Assembly: GCA_035443705.1 (NCBI GenBank)
Contig: DAORSV010000005.1
Coordinates: 1-36,561 of the forward strand
Length of the DNA stretch: 36,561 nucleotides
Reading direction: 5' to 3'
Origin: CADEGZ01 sp035443705
GTDB lineage: Bacteria > Pseudomonadota > Gammaproteobacteria > UBA6186 > Azoamicaceae
The translations under genes and the position numbers were made by a program. Below the pieces are notes generated by a model. That model was given only the letters and a program-made list of their open reading frames with translations. It made no database searches and was not told the DNA's origin. Positions 7,528 through 16,157 of this stretch are shown here, piece after piece (the first letter of the stretch is position 1; every line of letters begins with the position of its first letter).

Positions 7528-8415
7528 CTATGGCAGTTGAATGTAATGATCAATCAGCAATGCACTAAATAATAACAACAAATACAGAATGGAGAAACTA
7601 AATGTTTTTAGAGCCGTGTTGTTAGCTTCTGTGCGATATAAAATTAGCGTTTGAACTAAAAAAGCAGTTCCAAGAAAGCTGGCTGCACCGAAATAAATCC
7701 CTCCGGCCATATGCGCAGCATAGGGCAGCGTCGTCACCACAAGCAATAAAATGGCATATAACACAATATATAATTTTGTAAATGGGATGCCGTGCGTATT
7801 TGGTAACATGGGGATATTGGCGTTTTCATAGTCATTCTTTCGATGAATCGCCAAAGCCCAAAAATGTGGAGGTGTCCAGGTAAAAATAATAAGTACCAAT
7901 AACCAAGCGAATGCACTGGTATGGCCTGTGACAGCTGTCCAGCCTAACAAAGGGGGCATTGCACCTGCAGCACCACCGATAACAATATTTTGTGGTGTTT
8001 GGCGTTTCAGAAAAAGTGTATATAGAACGGCATAGCCTAAAACGGTTACAAAGGTCAGGTAGGTGGTTAAGGGATTGATAAAAACAGCTAATATCAGTAA
8101 TCCACTCACGCCTAAAATAGCCGAAAAAATACAGGCGCTTTGAATCGATATGCGTTTGTTGGCCATAGGGCGGCTTTGAGTACGCGTCATTTTTGCATCG
8201 ATATGGCGATCGACCAGATGATTAATCACAGCAGCAGAACCGCCGGCTAAAGCAATCCCGAGTGTTGCAAAAATAAAGGTATTCCACGGCACGTATGTGT
8301 TGGTTGCGAGGTGCATGCCAACCCAAGTTGTGATCAACATCACCAAAATAACTTTGGGTTTGCATAACGTAAAATAATCTGCAATAAGGCTTGAATGGTG
8401 GCTATTATTTTTCAT
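7528..8415 (-). CDS. ctaB: Protoheme IX farnesyltransferase (heme O synthase)
   Basis: A polytopic UbiA-superfamily membrane enzyme that adds farnesyl pyrophosphate to heme B to make heme O, the substrate of CtaA. The signature is 'NHLVDRHIDAKMTRTQSRP' at 65-83, with the N-x3-D-x3-D prenyl-diphosphate-binding residues N65, D69 and D73. 'YTLFLKRQTPQNIVIGGAAGAMPPLLGW' and 'TWTPPHFWALA' are also diagnostic. The 295-residue length with about eight to nine hydrophobic segments is typical. The start overlaps the end of ctaA by 11 bases, indicating coupled translation. The same enzyme is called CyoE in bo3 operons; the neighbouring ctaA makes CtaB the right name. Confidence 0.96.
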   Translation of the reverse strand: MKNNSHHSSLIADYFTLCKPKVILVMLITTWVGMHLATNTYVPWNTFIFATLGIALAGGSAAVINHLVDRHIDAKMTRTQSRPMANKRISIQSACIFSAILGVSGLLILAVFINPLTTYLTFVTVLGYAVLYTLFLKRQTPQNIVIGGAAGAMPPLLGWTAVTGHTSAFAWLLVLIIFTWTPPHFWALAIHRKNDYENANIPMLPNTHGIPFTKLYIVLYAILLLVVTTLPYAAHMAGGIYFGAASFLGTAFLVQTLILYRTEANNTALKTFSFSILYLLLLFSALLIDHYIQLP

Positions 8416-9472
8416 ATATTTTCGTAAATATAAAATAATTCAAAGTGACGACGCTAAGCAATAATAACGCGGCAACTGCATTATGTGCAACCGCTATCGG
8501 TAAGGGTAACTTTGCCAAAACATTTGTGATGCCTAAAAAAAATTGTATGATTAACAGACTTATCATCATAATACTAACTATTCGAATAGACTTATTTTGT
8601 GATCGCATCCATGTCAGTAATACAAGCCATCCAATAATCAGGGTTGTTAAAAGTGCGCCTATGCGGTGCAGCATATGAATCATTATGCGTGCAGCATAGC
8701 CGAGTGGTGTACCCTGGCTACCATCGACACCTACAGCTGTAAAGTTAAAAGCTTTAACTATATTGGCAAACTGGAAATTTAAACCCAGATTTTGATTAAA
8801 ATTATCACAAAATGGAAAATCTAAACACACTAAAGCAGCATAATTTGCACTTGTCCATCCGCCGAGAAATATTTGTATTAGAAGCATGATAAGCCCAATT
8901 ATTCCCCATATGCGTAGGGCGCGAGGCTTTGTGCAAAAATAACTTTTACTTTGTCGCTCACGCATGTTTGCGCAGGGCGAGCTTGGCGAGGAAAAAAAAG
9001 AAAAATTATTTTTGTACAGAGCCGTATGGTGAGATTGTAATGTTAAAGTAAGCCACCAGAGCAGCGACAGCGTTGCGAGTCCACCCATAAGATGTGCCAT
9101 CACAACCACTGGAAATAACTTGAGCGTGACTGTCCACATGCCCAATAGCGCTTGAAAAATAACCAAAGCGCTCACCGTAATTGCCAGTATTTGAGATTGT
9201 TTGTTGAACCTCGATTTGTTTTTAACGATAAAAAAAGCCAGCACAAAAATAATGATACCTAATGATCCCGCAAGATAACGATGGATCATTTCTGTCCAAG
9301 CTTTAGCTGCGTTAATCAGAGGATTTGTGGCATCTATCTGTGGAACCAGCTGTCCATAACAGCCTGGCCAATCGGGACAACCAAGACCTGCATTTGTTAA
9401 ACGCGTGTACGCACCTAATACAACCACAACAAAAGCGAGTAGCGTTGCGCCGTATGCTAATCGTTTAGCCAT
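8405..9472 (-). CDS. ctaA: Heme A synthase, COX15/CtaA family
   Basis: A membrane monooxygenase that oxidises the C8 methyl of heme O to a formyl group, producing heme A for the oxidase. The expected conserved histidines are visible: H64 (EMIHR), H127 (VMAHLMGG), H266/H269 (MIHMLHR) and H330 (AVAHN). The paired extracytoplasmic cysteines are C32/C38 ('GLGCPDWPGC') and C216/C222. The 355 residues give eight membrane segments. Residues about 151-185, between the fourth and fifth segments, form an unusually long polar loop (Ser/Arg/Lys-rich) that may be an in-frame insertion. It overlaps both the upstream small membrane protein gene (8 bases) and ctaB. Confidence 0.95.
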   Translation of the reverse strand: MAKRLAYGATLLAFVVVVLGAYTRLTNAGLGCPDWPGCYGQLVPQIDATNPLINAAKAWTEMIHRYLAGSLGIIIFVLAFFIVKNKSRFNKQSQILAITVSALVIFQALLGMWTVTLKLFPVVVMAHLMGGLATLSLLWWLTLTLQSHHTALYKNNFSFFSSPSSPCANMRERQSKSYFCTKPRALRIWGIIGLIMLLIQIFLGGWTSANYAALVCLDFPFCDNFNQNLGLNFQFANIVKAFNFTAVGVDGSQGTPLGYAARIMIHMLHRIGALLTTLIIGWLVLLTWMRSQNKSIRIVSIMMISLLIIQFFLGITNVLAKLPLPIAVAHNAVAALLLLSVVTLNYFIFTKIYEK

Positions 9473-9974
9473 GTGAATATCGTAATAATCGGCGAATATC
9501 TTTTAGCATGCCAATCGGATCAGGGTTGGCTGGATAGTGCATCATTAACCAACCACGGGGATCAATCAGCGCAATTTCGCCCGGGGCTAATAGCACGAGA
9601 TTAAATACTTCTTTTGCAGAAGGGTGTTGCTTTAATGCGCCTTTTGTCGCGATAATTTGATAGGCAACACGATGCTTGTCTTTACCTAAAGCTTTGTGTA
9701 GCTGGTTTAGCATGGGTATGACATCTGTATCATGATCATTTTGGGGTGCCATATAGACGATTTGCCATTTTCCTAGCCAGGCAGAATCATAAAAGGGTAG
9801 CGATTGCGCTTGTATAGGCGGAGAGACGAGTGTGCCTGTTTCAATTGTTTTAAAAGCCAATTGATCACGTTTGACGTAGATCAGCTGCGCTGTTAGCCAG
9901 GGTCCAAAAAAGACCAAGAGTAGCAGCCAAGGCGTCAGCCGATGGTATTTCTTCCTTAAGCAGTGATTAACCAT
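9465..9974 (-). CDS. Small membrane-anchored protein of the cox operon
   Basis: A 169-residue protein with one N-terminal membrane segment (about 15-33, 'PWLLLLVFFGPWLTAQLIY') and an extracytoplasmic domain. The pattern 'GKWQIVYMAP...', a central helix and 'GEIALIDPRGWLMMHYP' resembles the thioredoxin/SCO fold, but without the CxxxC metal-binding cysteines. An uncharacterised gene of this type is commonly found between surf1 and ctaA in gammaproteobacterial oxidase operons, where it is thought to aid assembly. Here that link is broken by the GT10 gene and a 164-base gap. The function is inferred from position and fold only. Confidence 0.8.
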   Translation of the reverse strand: MVNHCLRKKYHRLTPWLLLLVFFGPWLTAQLIYVKRDQLAFKTIETGTLVSPPIQAQSLPFYDSAWLGKWQIVYMAPQNDHDTDVIPMLNQLHKALGKDKHRVAYQIIATKGALKQHPSAKEVFNLVLLAPGEIALIDPRGWLMMHYPANPDPIGMLKDIRRLLRYSHG

Positions 9975-10022
9975 ATGTCAAAATAACGTACATTTAAAAT
10001 TTCATTGAATGTTTCAATGGGC

Positions 10023-10051
10023 ATTGTAACCGATTAGTGCGTTTGGCCCAA
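10023..10051 (-). promoter_or_regulatory. Possible internal promoter for the small membrane protein-ctaA-ctaB-sco part
   Basis: On the minus strand, TTGGGC (10051-10046) is followed after exactly 17 bases by TACAAT (10028-10023), about 50 bases before the next start codon. The other operon genes nearly all overlap or sit within 15 bases of each other, so this 164-base gap after the foreign-looking GT10 gene is where a new promoter would be needed. The -35 match is only moderate. Confidence 0.35.
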
Positions 10052-10138
10052 GTGTTAGATTTATGCTAGCGTTTGGAGTCATCTTTTTTCTTTCATTGCA
10101 AGAACATATTAGATGTAGACGAATTTTAATTCAGCGAA

Positions 10139-11206
10139 TTATGATGACTTTTTATGACTACGATCTTGTTCCAAAAGCATATTGTATTCTGAACGAATAA
10201 ATTGAGCTGCTTGTTTCAATAAGGGATGGTTGGGATCGGTATTGATGTGAAATATTTCAGGCACTTGATTGTCTTTAAAAATCGGCTCTTTACGCATATT
10301 GTTTATGGTTTCTTTATCTCGAGATAACCTAACAATGTAGTCTGCGGCTTCCTCTAGGCTATCAAACGCCCCAACATCAATGTAAGCCTTAGGATTAAAA
10401 TAGCTTTTTACTGTTTCGCTATCGCCCCAATAAATCGGGATAGCCCCGCCTCTAAACACATTCAGTATTTTTTCAGTTATGTATCCTGGAACTTGGTGAT
10501 TTTCCATCGCGAAGCCGAAGTCATAATGTGCATATACGTGATCTAATTTTCCCCAGCCCCCGGGGAATGTTGTTTTATTTGGATTAGAACAACGCCCTAA
10601 AGCCTCGGCACTGTCTTTTTTGCTTTTTATTAATGAAAATAATTTATCGCGTTTTTTAATACAATTAGATGCAATATAAGCTAAAAATTTTGTTCGGGTT
10701 TTATTATCAATATAAATTCTTTCGGGACTTAATCCGCACCAGGCGATGAAAGGAAAATAGAATTCTCGTTTTTTCCGTGGCTTTCTGGAGACCAATTCGG
10801 CTAGCGGCGGTGCATTTTTACGATATCTCTGTTTTGCGAGTGTCCAATATTCTTGAGAAAAAGATATATAAGGGGCATTCCAATGTTGATATTCAGGTAA
10901 ATTAGATAACGCTGTTTTTATATGTTCAGATCTTAAGATCAGATGTGGTTGCCTGTCGTTTGAGATCACCACGTTTCTGTCAGGAAAAGCCAATTTGACT
11001 ATGTTCAAAATAAATTGGGGCACATTGGTATCATGGGGTTCTATACCTAACACGAAATCTTGGCCAGCATTTGGGTATTGATAATCGTATGACCTAAAGT
11101 GAGCATTGTAATAGGGTTCAAGATAAGGCTTCAGCCATGCGCCTACACTGACTATGAAAACAAAAAATAAGAAGGTTAATAGCATTTTTTTATTACGGTG
11201 TGTCAT
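10139..11206 (-). CDS. GT10 family (alpha-1,3-fucosyltransferase-like) glycosyltransferase
   Basis: The C-terminal half carries the GT10 signature: 'YDFGFAMENHQVPGYITEKI' (228-247) with E235/N236 and the E245-K246 pair that contacts GDP-sugar, then 'FRGGAIPIYWGD' (251-262). Enzymes of this family move fucose from GDP-fucose to GlcNAc/Glc in glycans such as O-antigen or Lewis structures. An N-terminal hydrophobic segment (8-24) looks like a type-II membrane anchor, as in eukaryotic relatives but less common in bacteria. The gene sits six bases after surf1 and is followed by a 164-base gap, inside an otherwise conserved cytochrome oxidase operon. It has no metabolic link there, so it is probably an acquired cargo gene using the operon's transcription. 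The acceptor and donor are unproven. Confidence 0.88.
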   Translation of the reverse strand: MTHRNKKMLLTFLFFVFIVSVGAWLKPYLEPYYNAHFRSYDYQYPNAGQDFVLGIEPHDTNVPQFILNIVKLAFPDRNVVISNDRQPHLILRSEHIKTALSNLPEYQHWNAPYISFSQEYWTLAKQRYRKNAPPLAELVSRKPRKKREFYFPFIAWCGLSPERIYIDNKTRTKFLAYIASNCIKKRDKLFSLIKSKKDSAEALGRCSNPNKTTFPGGWGKLDHVYAHYDFGFAMENHQVPGYITEKILNVFRGGAIPIYWGDSETVKSYFNPKAYIDVGAFDSLEEAADYIVRLSRDKETINNMRKEPIFKDNQVPEIFHINTDPNHPLLKQAAQFIRSEYNMLLEQDRSHKKSS

Positions 11207-11212
11207 TTCACT

Positions 11213-12019
11213 TTATTTCCTATTTTTTAAATTATTACAGGACTCCACTTTACCTGTTTTAGCACGGCGGTGTAAATTTATTACTAAGTAATAAGATAGG
11301 AGAGCCGCCGCCATTATAAGCCATTGTATGGCATATCCCAAGTGTCGACTGGGTGGTGGGTTAAAGGTAATAGGTTGAATATTAAATCCCATTGGATCTT
11401 CTGGGTTTAGTTGTAAAATGAAAGGGTAAAGTTTTTGTAAAAGCAGGGATTCTAAGTTTTCAAACGCAATACCTTGAACCCGGCGTGGCCAGGAAATTTG
11501 ATCCATGGTTTTCTCTGGTGTTTTGTTAAACAGCTGGTTAAGCTGTAGCCCATTGACGGGGAGATTAATCGTGCCTACCAGTGTTTGTTCTGAAAGCTCA
11601 GGTTTGATAGTGGGCAGTTCATTTCGGCTTTTGCCCAGTGGAATCCAGCCGCGGTCGACGAGTAGCATTTTGGATTGCCCTATGGGTTGGAAAGGTGTTA
11701 TCACACGATAACCGACTTGTCCCTGCACGATTTGATTATCAAGATAGATTTGATGTTCGTTTAAAAAATGTCCTGTGATTTGTAATTGGCGGTATCGCAA
11801 TGGCGGATCGAGTCGTGTAACATCGGGTGAAATATGGTGAATCACCGGGGAATTCATGCGACTTACCAATGCTTGCTGGTTATTTAATTTTTCGTGATAC
11901 CGATCCAGCTGCCAAAATCCGAGATAGACGAGCAGTGGTATCAGCAGTACAGTAGCCAGACTGGATACCCATCCGGGGGTAAACGTCCATCGGCCCAACT
12001 GAAGAGAGAGTTTTTTCAT
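11213..12019 (-). CDS. SURF1-family cytochrome oxidase assembly protein
   Basis: SURF1 proteins help insert heme A into oxidase subunit I. The product has the standard two membrane segments: one near the N-terminus ('ATVLLIPLLVYLGFWQLDRY', with the hallmark GFWQL) and one near the C-terminus ('HLGYAIQWLIMAAALLSYYLV', with GYAIQW). Between them are 'LLVDRGWIPLG' and other family strands. I chose ATG 12019 (268 residues), which places 'GRWTFTPGW' at the usual distance from the start; an in-frame ATG at 12058 would add 13 residues without a ribosome binding site. The chosen start shares bases with the start of the divergent DUF2909-like gene (the sequence CATG at 12017-12020). Confidence 0.93.
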   Translation of the reverse strand: MKKLSLQLGRWTFTPGWVSSLATVLLIPLLVYLGFWQLDRYHEKLNNQQALVSRMNSPVIHHISPDVTRLDPPLRYRQLQITGHFLNEHQIYLDNQIVQGQVGYRVITPFQPIGQSKMLLVDRGWIPLGKSRNELPTIKPELSEQTLVGTINLPVNGLQLNQLFNKTPEKTMDQISWPRRVQGIAFENLESLLLQKLYPFILQLNPEDPMGFNIQPITFNPPPSRHLGYAIQWLIMAAALLSYYLVINLHRRAKTGKVESCNNLKNRK

Positions 12020-12245
12020 GAATCCATCTACATTAGCAACTGTATTGATATTTGTCATGCTATTTTGTATTTTAACGAGTTTAGGCGCTGGTTTGTATTA
12101 TTTAGTCAAAGATCAAGGTAAAACGAAGCGAACAGTCAGAGCGCTTTCCGTGCGTATTATTCTCTCCCTTGTTTTGTTTGCTGCATTATTGATTGCATTC
12201 GCGATGGGTTGGATAGCTCCCCATGGATTACTTCAAAGCCAATAA
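12018..12245 (+). CDS. DUF2909-like twin-transmembrane protein
   Basis: A 75-residue protein with two hydrophobic segments (about 7-29 and 46-67) separated by a basic loop 'KDQGKTKRTVRALSVR'. It matches my recollection of the small 'twin transmembrane' (DUF2909) protein found between coxC and surf1 in Pseudomonas and relatives, often on the opposite strand as here. GAGAGAG (12004-12010) is its ribosome binding site. Its stop overlaps the 3' end of coxC by 13 bases, and its start overlaps that of surf1. It is the only gene of this block on the plus strand. Its role is unknown, possibly oxidase assembly or membrane insertion. Confidence 0.8.
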   Translation: MNPSTLATVLIFVMLFCILTSLGAGLYYLVKDQGKTKRTVRALSVRIILSLVLFAALLIAFAMGWIAPHGLLQSQ

Positions 12246-13105
12246 ACAAAAATAAACAACATTAACCAGACTACATCCACAAAGTGCCAATACCAGGCAG
12301 TCGCTTCGAATCCGAAATGCTTTTCGGGTGTAAAGTGTCCGCGTATACAGCGCACCAAAATTACGATCAGCATAATTGTACCAATGGTGACATGTGCGCC
12401 ATGAAAACCCGTTAACATGAAAAACGTCGAACCGTAAATGCCCGAATTTAATTTAAGTCCAAGCTTTGTATAAGCATGATAATATTCATAGGCTTGAAAG
12501 GATAAAAATAAAATGCCTAAAATAACCGTTGCTATTAATCCGAGGATTAATTTTTTTCGATGATTATTTTTAAGGGCAAGATGTGCAAAAGTAACCGTTG
12601 CACCAGAAGACAATAAGATCACTGTATTTAAAGCTGGGAGTCCCCAAGCGCCCATGGCTTCAAAAGGCCCTAAAAATTTCGTGGGGTCAGGATTTTGTAA
12701 TAAGGGCCACAGTGCTCTAAAGTGATCCCATAATAACGCATGAGTTGCGGGTTTCGCGCCAATACCACCCATCCAAGGAACCGAAAAATGTCTGGCATAA
12801 AAAAGTGCACCAAAAAAAGCAGCAAAAAACATCACCTCAGAAAAAATAAACCAAATCATTCCCCAGCGAAACGAACGATCCAGTTGTGGGCTGTAGAGTC
12901 CACTGCGACTTTCTTTGATCACACTGCCAAACCATCCAAACATCATAAAAACAGTTACAAAAGAACCTGCTAAAAAAATGAGCCAACCGTCATGCTCGTG
13001 CAATACATTAATCCCACCGATAATCATGGTAAAAAGACCAATGGAACCGATAATGGGCCAATAACTTTGTTCGGGCACATAGTAGCGTTGATAATCGTCT
13101 GTCAT
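12233..13105 (-). CDS. coxC: Cytochrome c oxidase subunit III
   Basis: Subunit III of the aa3-type heme-copper oxidase, a seven-helix membrane protein that stabilises the catalytic core and its proton uptake. Diagnostic segments include 'WGMIWFIFSEVMFFAAFFGALFYAR', 'NTVILLSSGATVTFAH', 'FQAYEYYHA', 'FFMLTGFHGAHVTIGTIML' and the C-terminal 'EATAWYWHFVDVVWLMLFIFVYWL'. The N-terminus 'YYVPEQSYWPIIGSIGLF' is typical of proteobacterial subunit III. The length of 290 is normal. The start overlaps the ctaG end by four bases (ATGA-type coupling), and the 3' end runs into the opposing DUF2909-like gene. Confidence 0.97.
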   Translation of the reverse strand: MTDDYQRYYVPEQSYWPIIGSIGLFTMIIGGINVLHEHDGWLIFLAGSFVTVFMMFGWFGSVIKESRSGLYSPQLDRSFRWGMIWFIFSEVMFFAAFFGALFYARHFSVPWMGGIGAKPATHALLWDHFRALWPLLQNPDPTKFLGPFEAMGAWGLPALNTVILLSSGATVTFAHLALKNNHRKKLILGLIATVILGILFLSFQAYEYYHAYTKLGLKLNSGIYGSTFFMLTGFHGAHVTIGTIMLIVILVRCIRGHFTPEKHFGFEATAWYWHFVDVVWLMLFIFVYWL

Positions 13106-13644
13106 TTTTTTGACTCCGTGACATCAAATAAAGTATAAGACAAAGTCATTCGATGAATATCTTCTGGAATTTCCGTCTCTAACCAAAAACGCAAAGGTAA
13201 ATCGCGTGATTCAAAAGGCTCCAGCGTTTGCTGTTCAAAACAAAAACATTCTAGTTTTTTTAAATGTTTTGCTAAAAATCCGGGACTAATGCTCGGGATG
13301 GCCTGAATAATCATTTTTTTATCAGTTAAATTTTTAACATGGTATATGGTATGTGTGAGCTCGCCGGGGATCACCTGAAGTGCGGGCTTTTCTGCTGTGA
13401 ATTCGCAACGTATATTTTGGTGGTGATTAATATCCAATTCAAGCACAATAAGGCGATCAGCTTTCAAAGCATTTTCGTTTTTGTAACGTACAAATTTCCC
13501 CGGTTTTTTTGTATCGACTTTGCCGTTAAGGCCTGTTACATCGCAAAAAACGTTATAAATCGGGACTAATGCAAATGTAAAACCGAACATCAGCACAACA
13601 ATAAAAAACAGTCGATAGATAAGTGTTTTGTGGGGTTTTTCCAT
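13102..13644 (-). CDS. ctaG: Cytochrome oxidase assembly protein CtaG/Cox11
   Basis: A membrane-anchored copper chaperone that delivers copper to the CuB centre of subunit I. One N-terminal membrane segment (10-30) is followed by 'PIYNVFCDVTGLNG' with C34 and an immunoglobulin-like domain. The copper ligands C133 and C135 are in the invariant 'LECFCFEQQTL'. The length of 180 is standard, and the gene lies between coxA and coxC as in most proteobacteria. This is the Cox11 type, not the unrelated CtaG_2/caa3 CtaG. Confidence 0.96.
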   Translation of the reverse strand: MEKPHKTLIYRLFFIVVLMFGFTFALVPIYNVFCDVTGLNGKVDTKKPGKFVRYKNENALKADRLIVLELDINHHQNIRCEFTAEKPALQVIPGELTHTIYHVKNLTDKKMIIQAIPSISPGFLAKHLKKLECFCFEQQTLEPFESRDLPLRFWLETEIPEDIHRMTLSYTLFDVTESKK

Positions 13645-13657
13645 TATCGATCGTCCA

Positions 13658-15244
13658 TTAATGCACGCTAGGGGGTGTTATAAAACTATGGTAAGGTGGT
13701 GGCGAAGATAAGGTCCATTCTAGACCCTGCGCACCTTCCCACACCTGTGCGGGTGCCTTTGCACCGCCTCGAATCGTTTTAATCACAATATATAAAAACA
13801 AAAGCTGAGAAGCGCCAAACACAAAACCGCCGACACTTGCAATGCGATTAAAATCTGCAAATTCTAAGGCATAGTCGGGGATCCGTCTTGGCATGCCAGC
13901 TAAACCCAAAAAATGCATGGGAAAAAATAAGACATTAATAGAAATAGCCGATAGCCAAAAATGAAATTTTGCCAAAGTTTCGCTATACATATGTCCTGTC
14001 CATTTTGGCAGCCAATAATATACCGCGGCAATGATTCCAAAAATGGCGCCAGGTACCAAAACGTAGTGGAAATGTGCAACCACAAAGTAAGTATCGTGAT
14101 ATTGATAATCGGCAGGCACCATGGCAAGCATCAGGCCCGAAAAACCGCCCATGGTAAACATAATTAAAAATGCAACACAAAAAAGCATGGGGGCTTCAAA
14201 ACTCAATGCACCGCGAAACATCGTGGCGACCCAATTAAAAATTTTAACGCCCGTTGGAACAGCGATTAACATGGTTGCCAACATAAAGTAAATTTCACCG
14301 ACAACCGGTAGCCCTGTCGTAAACATATGGTGAGCCCAAACGAGAAATGATAAAAATGCAATAGAACTGGTGGCGTATACCATAGAGCTGTAGCCAAATA
14401 ATCGTTTTCGGCTAAAAGTGGGGATAATTTCAGACAGAATGCCAAAGCTTGGCAAAATCATAATGTACACTTCGGGATGACCAAAAAACCAAAATATATG
14501 TTGATACATCACGGGATCCCCACCGCCGGCTGCATCAAAAAAGCTGGTGCCAAAATGTCTATCCATTAACATCATTGTGACAGCTCCCGCCAGCACAGGC
14601 ATTACTGAAATTAACAAAAATGCCGTAATCAACCAGGTCCAGACAAATATAGGCATTTTCATTAAAGTCATGTCGGGTGCGCGGCAATTTAAAATGGTTG
14701 CGATAATATTGATGGCACCCATAATGGAAGAAATCCCCATCAAATGTATCGAAAAAATAAAGAAATCGGTACTTTTAGGACCATAAGTGGTAGAGAGAGG
14801 CGCGTAGGCTGTCCAGCCAAAATCGGGTGCCGGGCCGCTCATAAATAATGTGCTTAATAACAACGTAAAAGCAAAGGGTAATATCCAAAAAGACCAGTTG
14901 TTCATGCGGGGCAATGCCATGTCGGGCGCACCAATCATCATAGGTAGCATCCAGTTTGCTAATCCGACGAAGGCTGGCATAACGGCGCCAAAAATCATAA
15001 TTAAGCCGTGTAATGTGGTTAATTGATTATAAAATCCGGGATCAAAAAACTGTAGTCCGGGTTTAAAAAGTTCTGCGCGAATGCACATGGCCATGGCGCC
15101 ACCCACTAAGAACATGACAAAGCTTAACCATAAATAGAGTGTGCCAATATCTTTGTGATTTGTTGTGAATACCCAGCGCAGTATGCCCTTATGTGGACGG
15201 TGATGTTCTGTATCGAAAAAATGTTTTTCTACGCTGCTATTCAT
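13658..15244 (-). CDS. coxA: Cytochrome c oxidase subunit I, aa3 type
   Basis: The catalytic subunit reduces oxygen to water and pumps protons. Heme and copper ligands are all visible: H79 (low-spin heme), H256 with the cross-linked Y260 in FGHPEVY, H305 and H306 for CuB, and H391/H393 in 'VVAHFHYVL' (high-spin heme a3 and low-spin heme). E258 in the HPEV motif marks an A1-type D-channel, and 'WMLPMMIGAPDMALPRMNN' is the conserved loop with the D-channel entrance. The 528 residues give twelve membrane segments. It follows coxB after six bases. No frameshifts are seen, and heme A supply is provided by ctaA/ctaB in the same operon. Confidence 0.98.
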   Translation of the reverse strand: MNSSVEKHFFDTEHHRPHKGILRWVFTTNHKDIGTLYLWLSFVMFLVGGAMAMCIRAELFKPGLQFFDPGFYNQLTTLHGLIMIFGAVMPAFVGLANWMLPMMIGAPDMALPRMNNWSFWILPFAFTLLLSTLFMSGPAPDFGWTAYAPLSTTYGPKSTDFFIFSIHLMGISSIMGAINIIATILNCRAPDMTLMKMPIFVWTWLITAFLLISVMPVLAGAVTMMLMDRHFGTSFFDAAGGGDPVMYQHIFWFFGHPEVYIMILPSFGILSEIIPTFSRKRLFGYSSMVYATSSIAFLSFLVWAHHMFTTGLPVVGEIYFMLATMLIAVPTGVKIFNWVATMFRGALSFEAPMLFCVAFLIMFTMGGFSGLMLAMVPADYQYHDTYFVVAHFHYVLVPGAIFGIIAAVYYWLPKWTGHMYSETLAKFHFWLSAISINVLFFPMHFLGLAGMPRRIPDYALEFADFNRIASVGGFVFGASQLLFLYIVIKTIRGGAKAPAQVWEGAQGLEWTLSSPPPYHSFITPPSVH

Positions 15245-15250
15245 GGTGTA

Positions 15251-16054
15251 TTACTCTGTATGGGGGGTTGGTTTTATATTTTCAGCTTTTTTTGCGCTAA
15301 GCCAGGTTTGATATTCTGCTTCTGTTTTGACTTCTAGCACGATGGGCATAAATCCGTGGAGTGCTCCGCATAATTCGGCACATTGCCCTCGGTAGGTGCC
15401 GGTGTGATCAATATTCGCCCAGGCTTCGTTAATAAATCCAGGAATGGCATCGCGCTTAATACCCAAGGCGGGCATCCACCAGGCGTGGATCACATCATTT
15501 GAAGTTGTTAAAAAGCGAATTTTCTTTTTTTCGGGTACAACTATAGGGTTGTCGACTTCCCTCAGGTAGTGCTGTCCCTTAATATCTCTATTATTTATTT
15601 GATCTTGGGGGGTGGCAAGTCGGCTGATGATTTTCACATCTTCGCCGAGGTATTCGTATTCCCAATACCATTGATGTCCCACAATCTTGATGGATAAATC
15701 CGATTCTGCGGTATTGTGCATTTTCAGTAATAATTGTGCTGCGGGAATCGCCATTAAAATCAGGATGGTAAAAGGGATCGCTGTCCAAATGATTTCTACC
15801 ATGGTGTTTTCATGGAATTGCGCGGCTGTTACACCTTGAGATTTACGGTGCCAAATAATCGCATAAAACATAACGCCAAATACACCGGTACCAATCGCAA
15901 CACAGATCCAGAAAATGGTCATATGCAAATGGTGGATTCCCCGACTGATCTCAGTAATGCCTGGCGTCATATTAAACGTGTAATCTGCCCCTGCGGGAAG
16001 GCTACTCGCCCATAAAAGCACGAAAAGCAGGGTGCTTAACCAAGATGAGGACAT
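15251..16054 (-). CDS. coxB: Cytochrome c oxidase subunit II
   Basis: Subunit II accepts electrons from cytochrome c through the binuclear CuA centre. The protein has a probable signal peptide (1-23), two membrane helices (about 44-68 and 88-110) and a periplasmic cupredoxin domain. CuA ligands are H190, C225, E227, C229, H233 and M236 in 'GQCAELCGALHGFMP'. The aromatic 'GHQWYWEYEY' patch at 126-135 is the electron entry path. No cytochrome c domain is fused at the C-terminus, so this is the aa3 rather than the caa3 form. GAGAGG lies eight bases before the ATG. It is the first gene of the operon. Confidence 0.97.
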   Translation of the reverse strand: MSSSWLSTLLFVLLWASSLPAGADYTFNMTPGITEISRGIHHLHMTIFWICVAIGTGVFGVMFYAIIWHRKSQGVTAAQFHENTMVEIIWTAIPFTILILMAIPAAQLLLKMHNTAESDLSIKIVGHQWYWEYEYLGEDVKIISRLATPQDQINNRDIKGQHYLREVDNPIVVPEKKKIRFLTTSNDVIHAWWMPALGIKRDAIPGFINEAWANIDHTGTYRGQCAELCGALHGFMPIVLEVKTEAEYQTWLSAKKAENIKPTPHTE

Positions 16055-16109
16055 TGATACCTCTCCATGTCTTAAATGTCAGGATATAGAAGGCTATTGA
16101 ACCTTGGAT

Positions 16110-16115
16110 ATTATA
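16110..16115 (-). promoter_or_regulatory. Candidate -10 element for the cox operon
   Basis: A perfect TATAAT on the minus strand lies about 56 bases before the coxB start, with no clear -35 at the usual distance, so an activator could be needed. It is the best-placed hexamer in the divergent region between coxB and the glycosyltransferase gene. Confidence 0.35.
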
Positions 16116-16157
16116 GTATCGTCAACTAAGTTTTAGCCGATTTGTTAGCAGCTTTCG

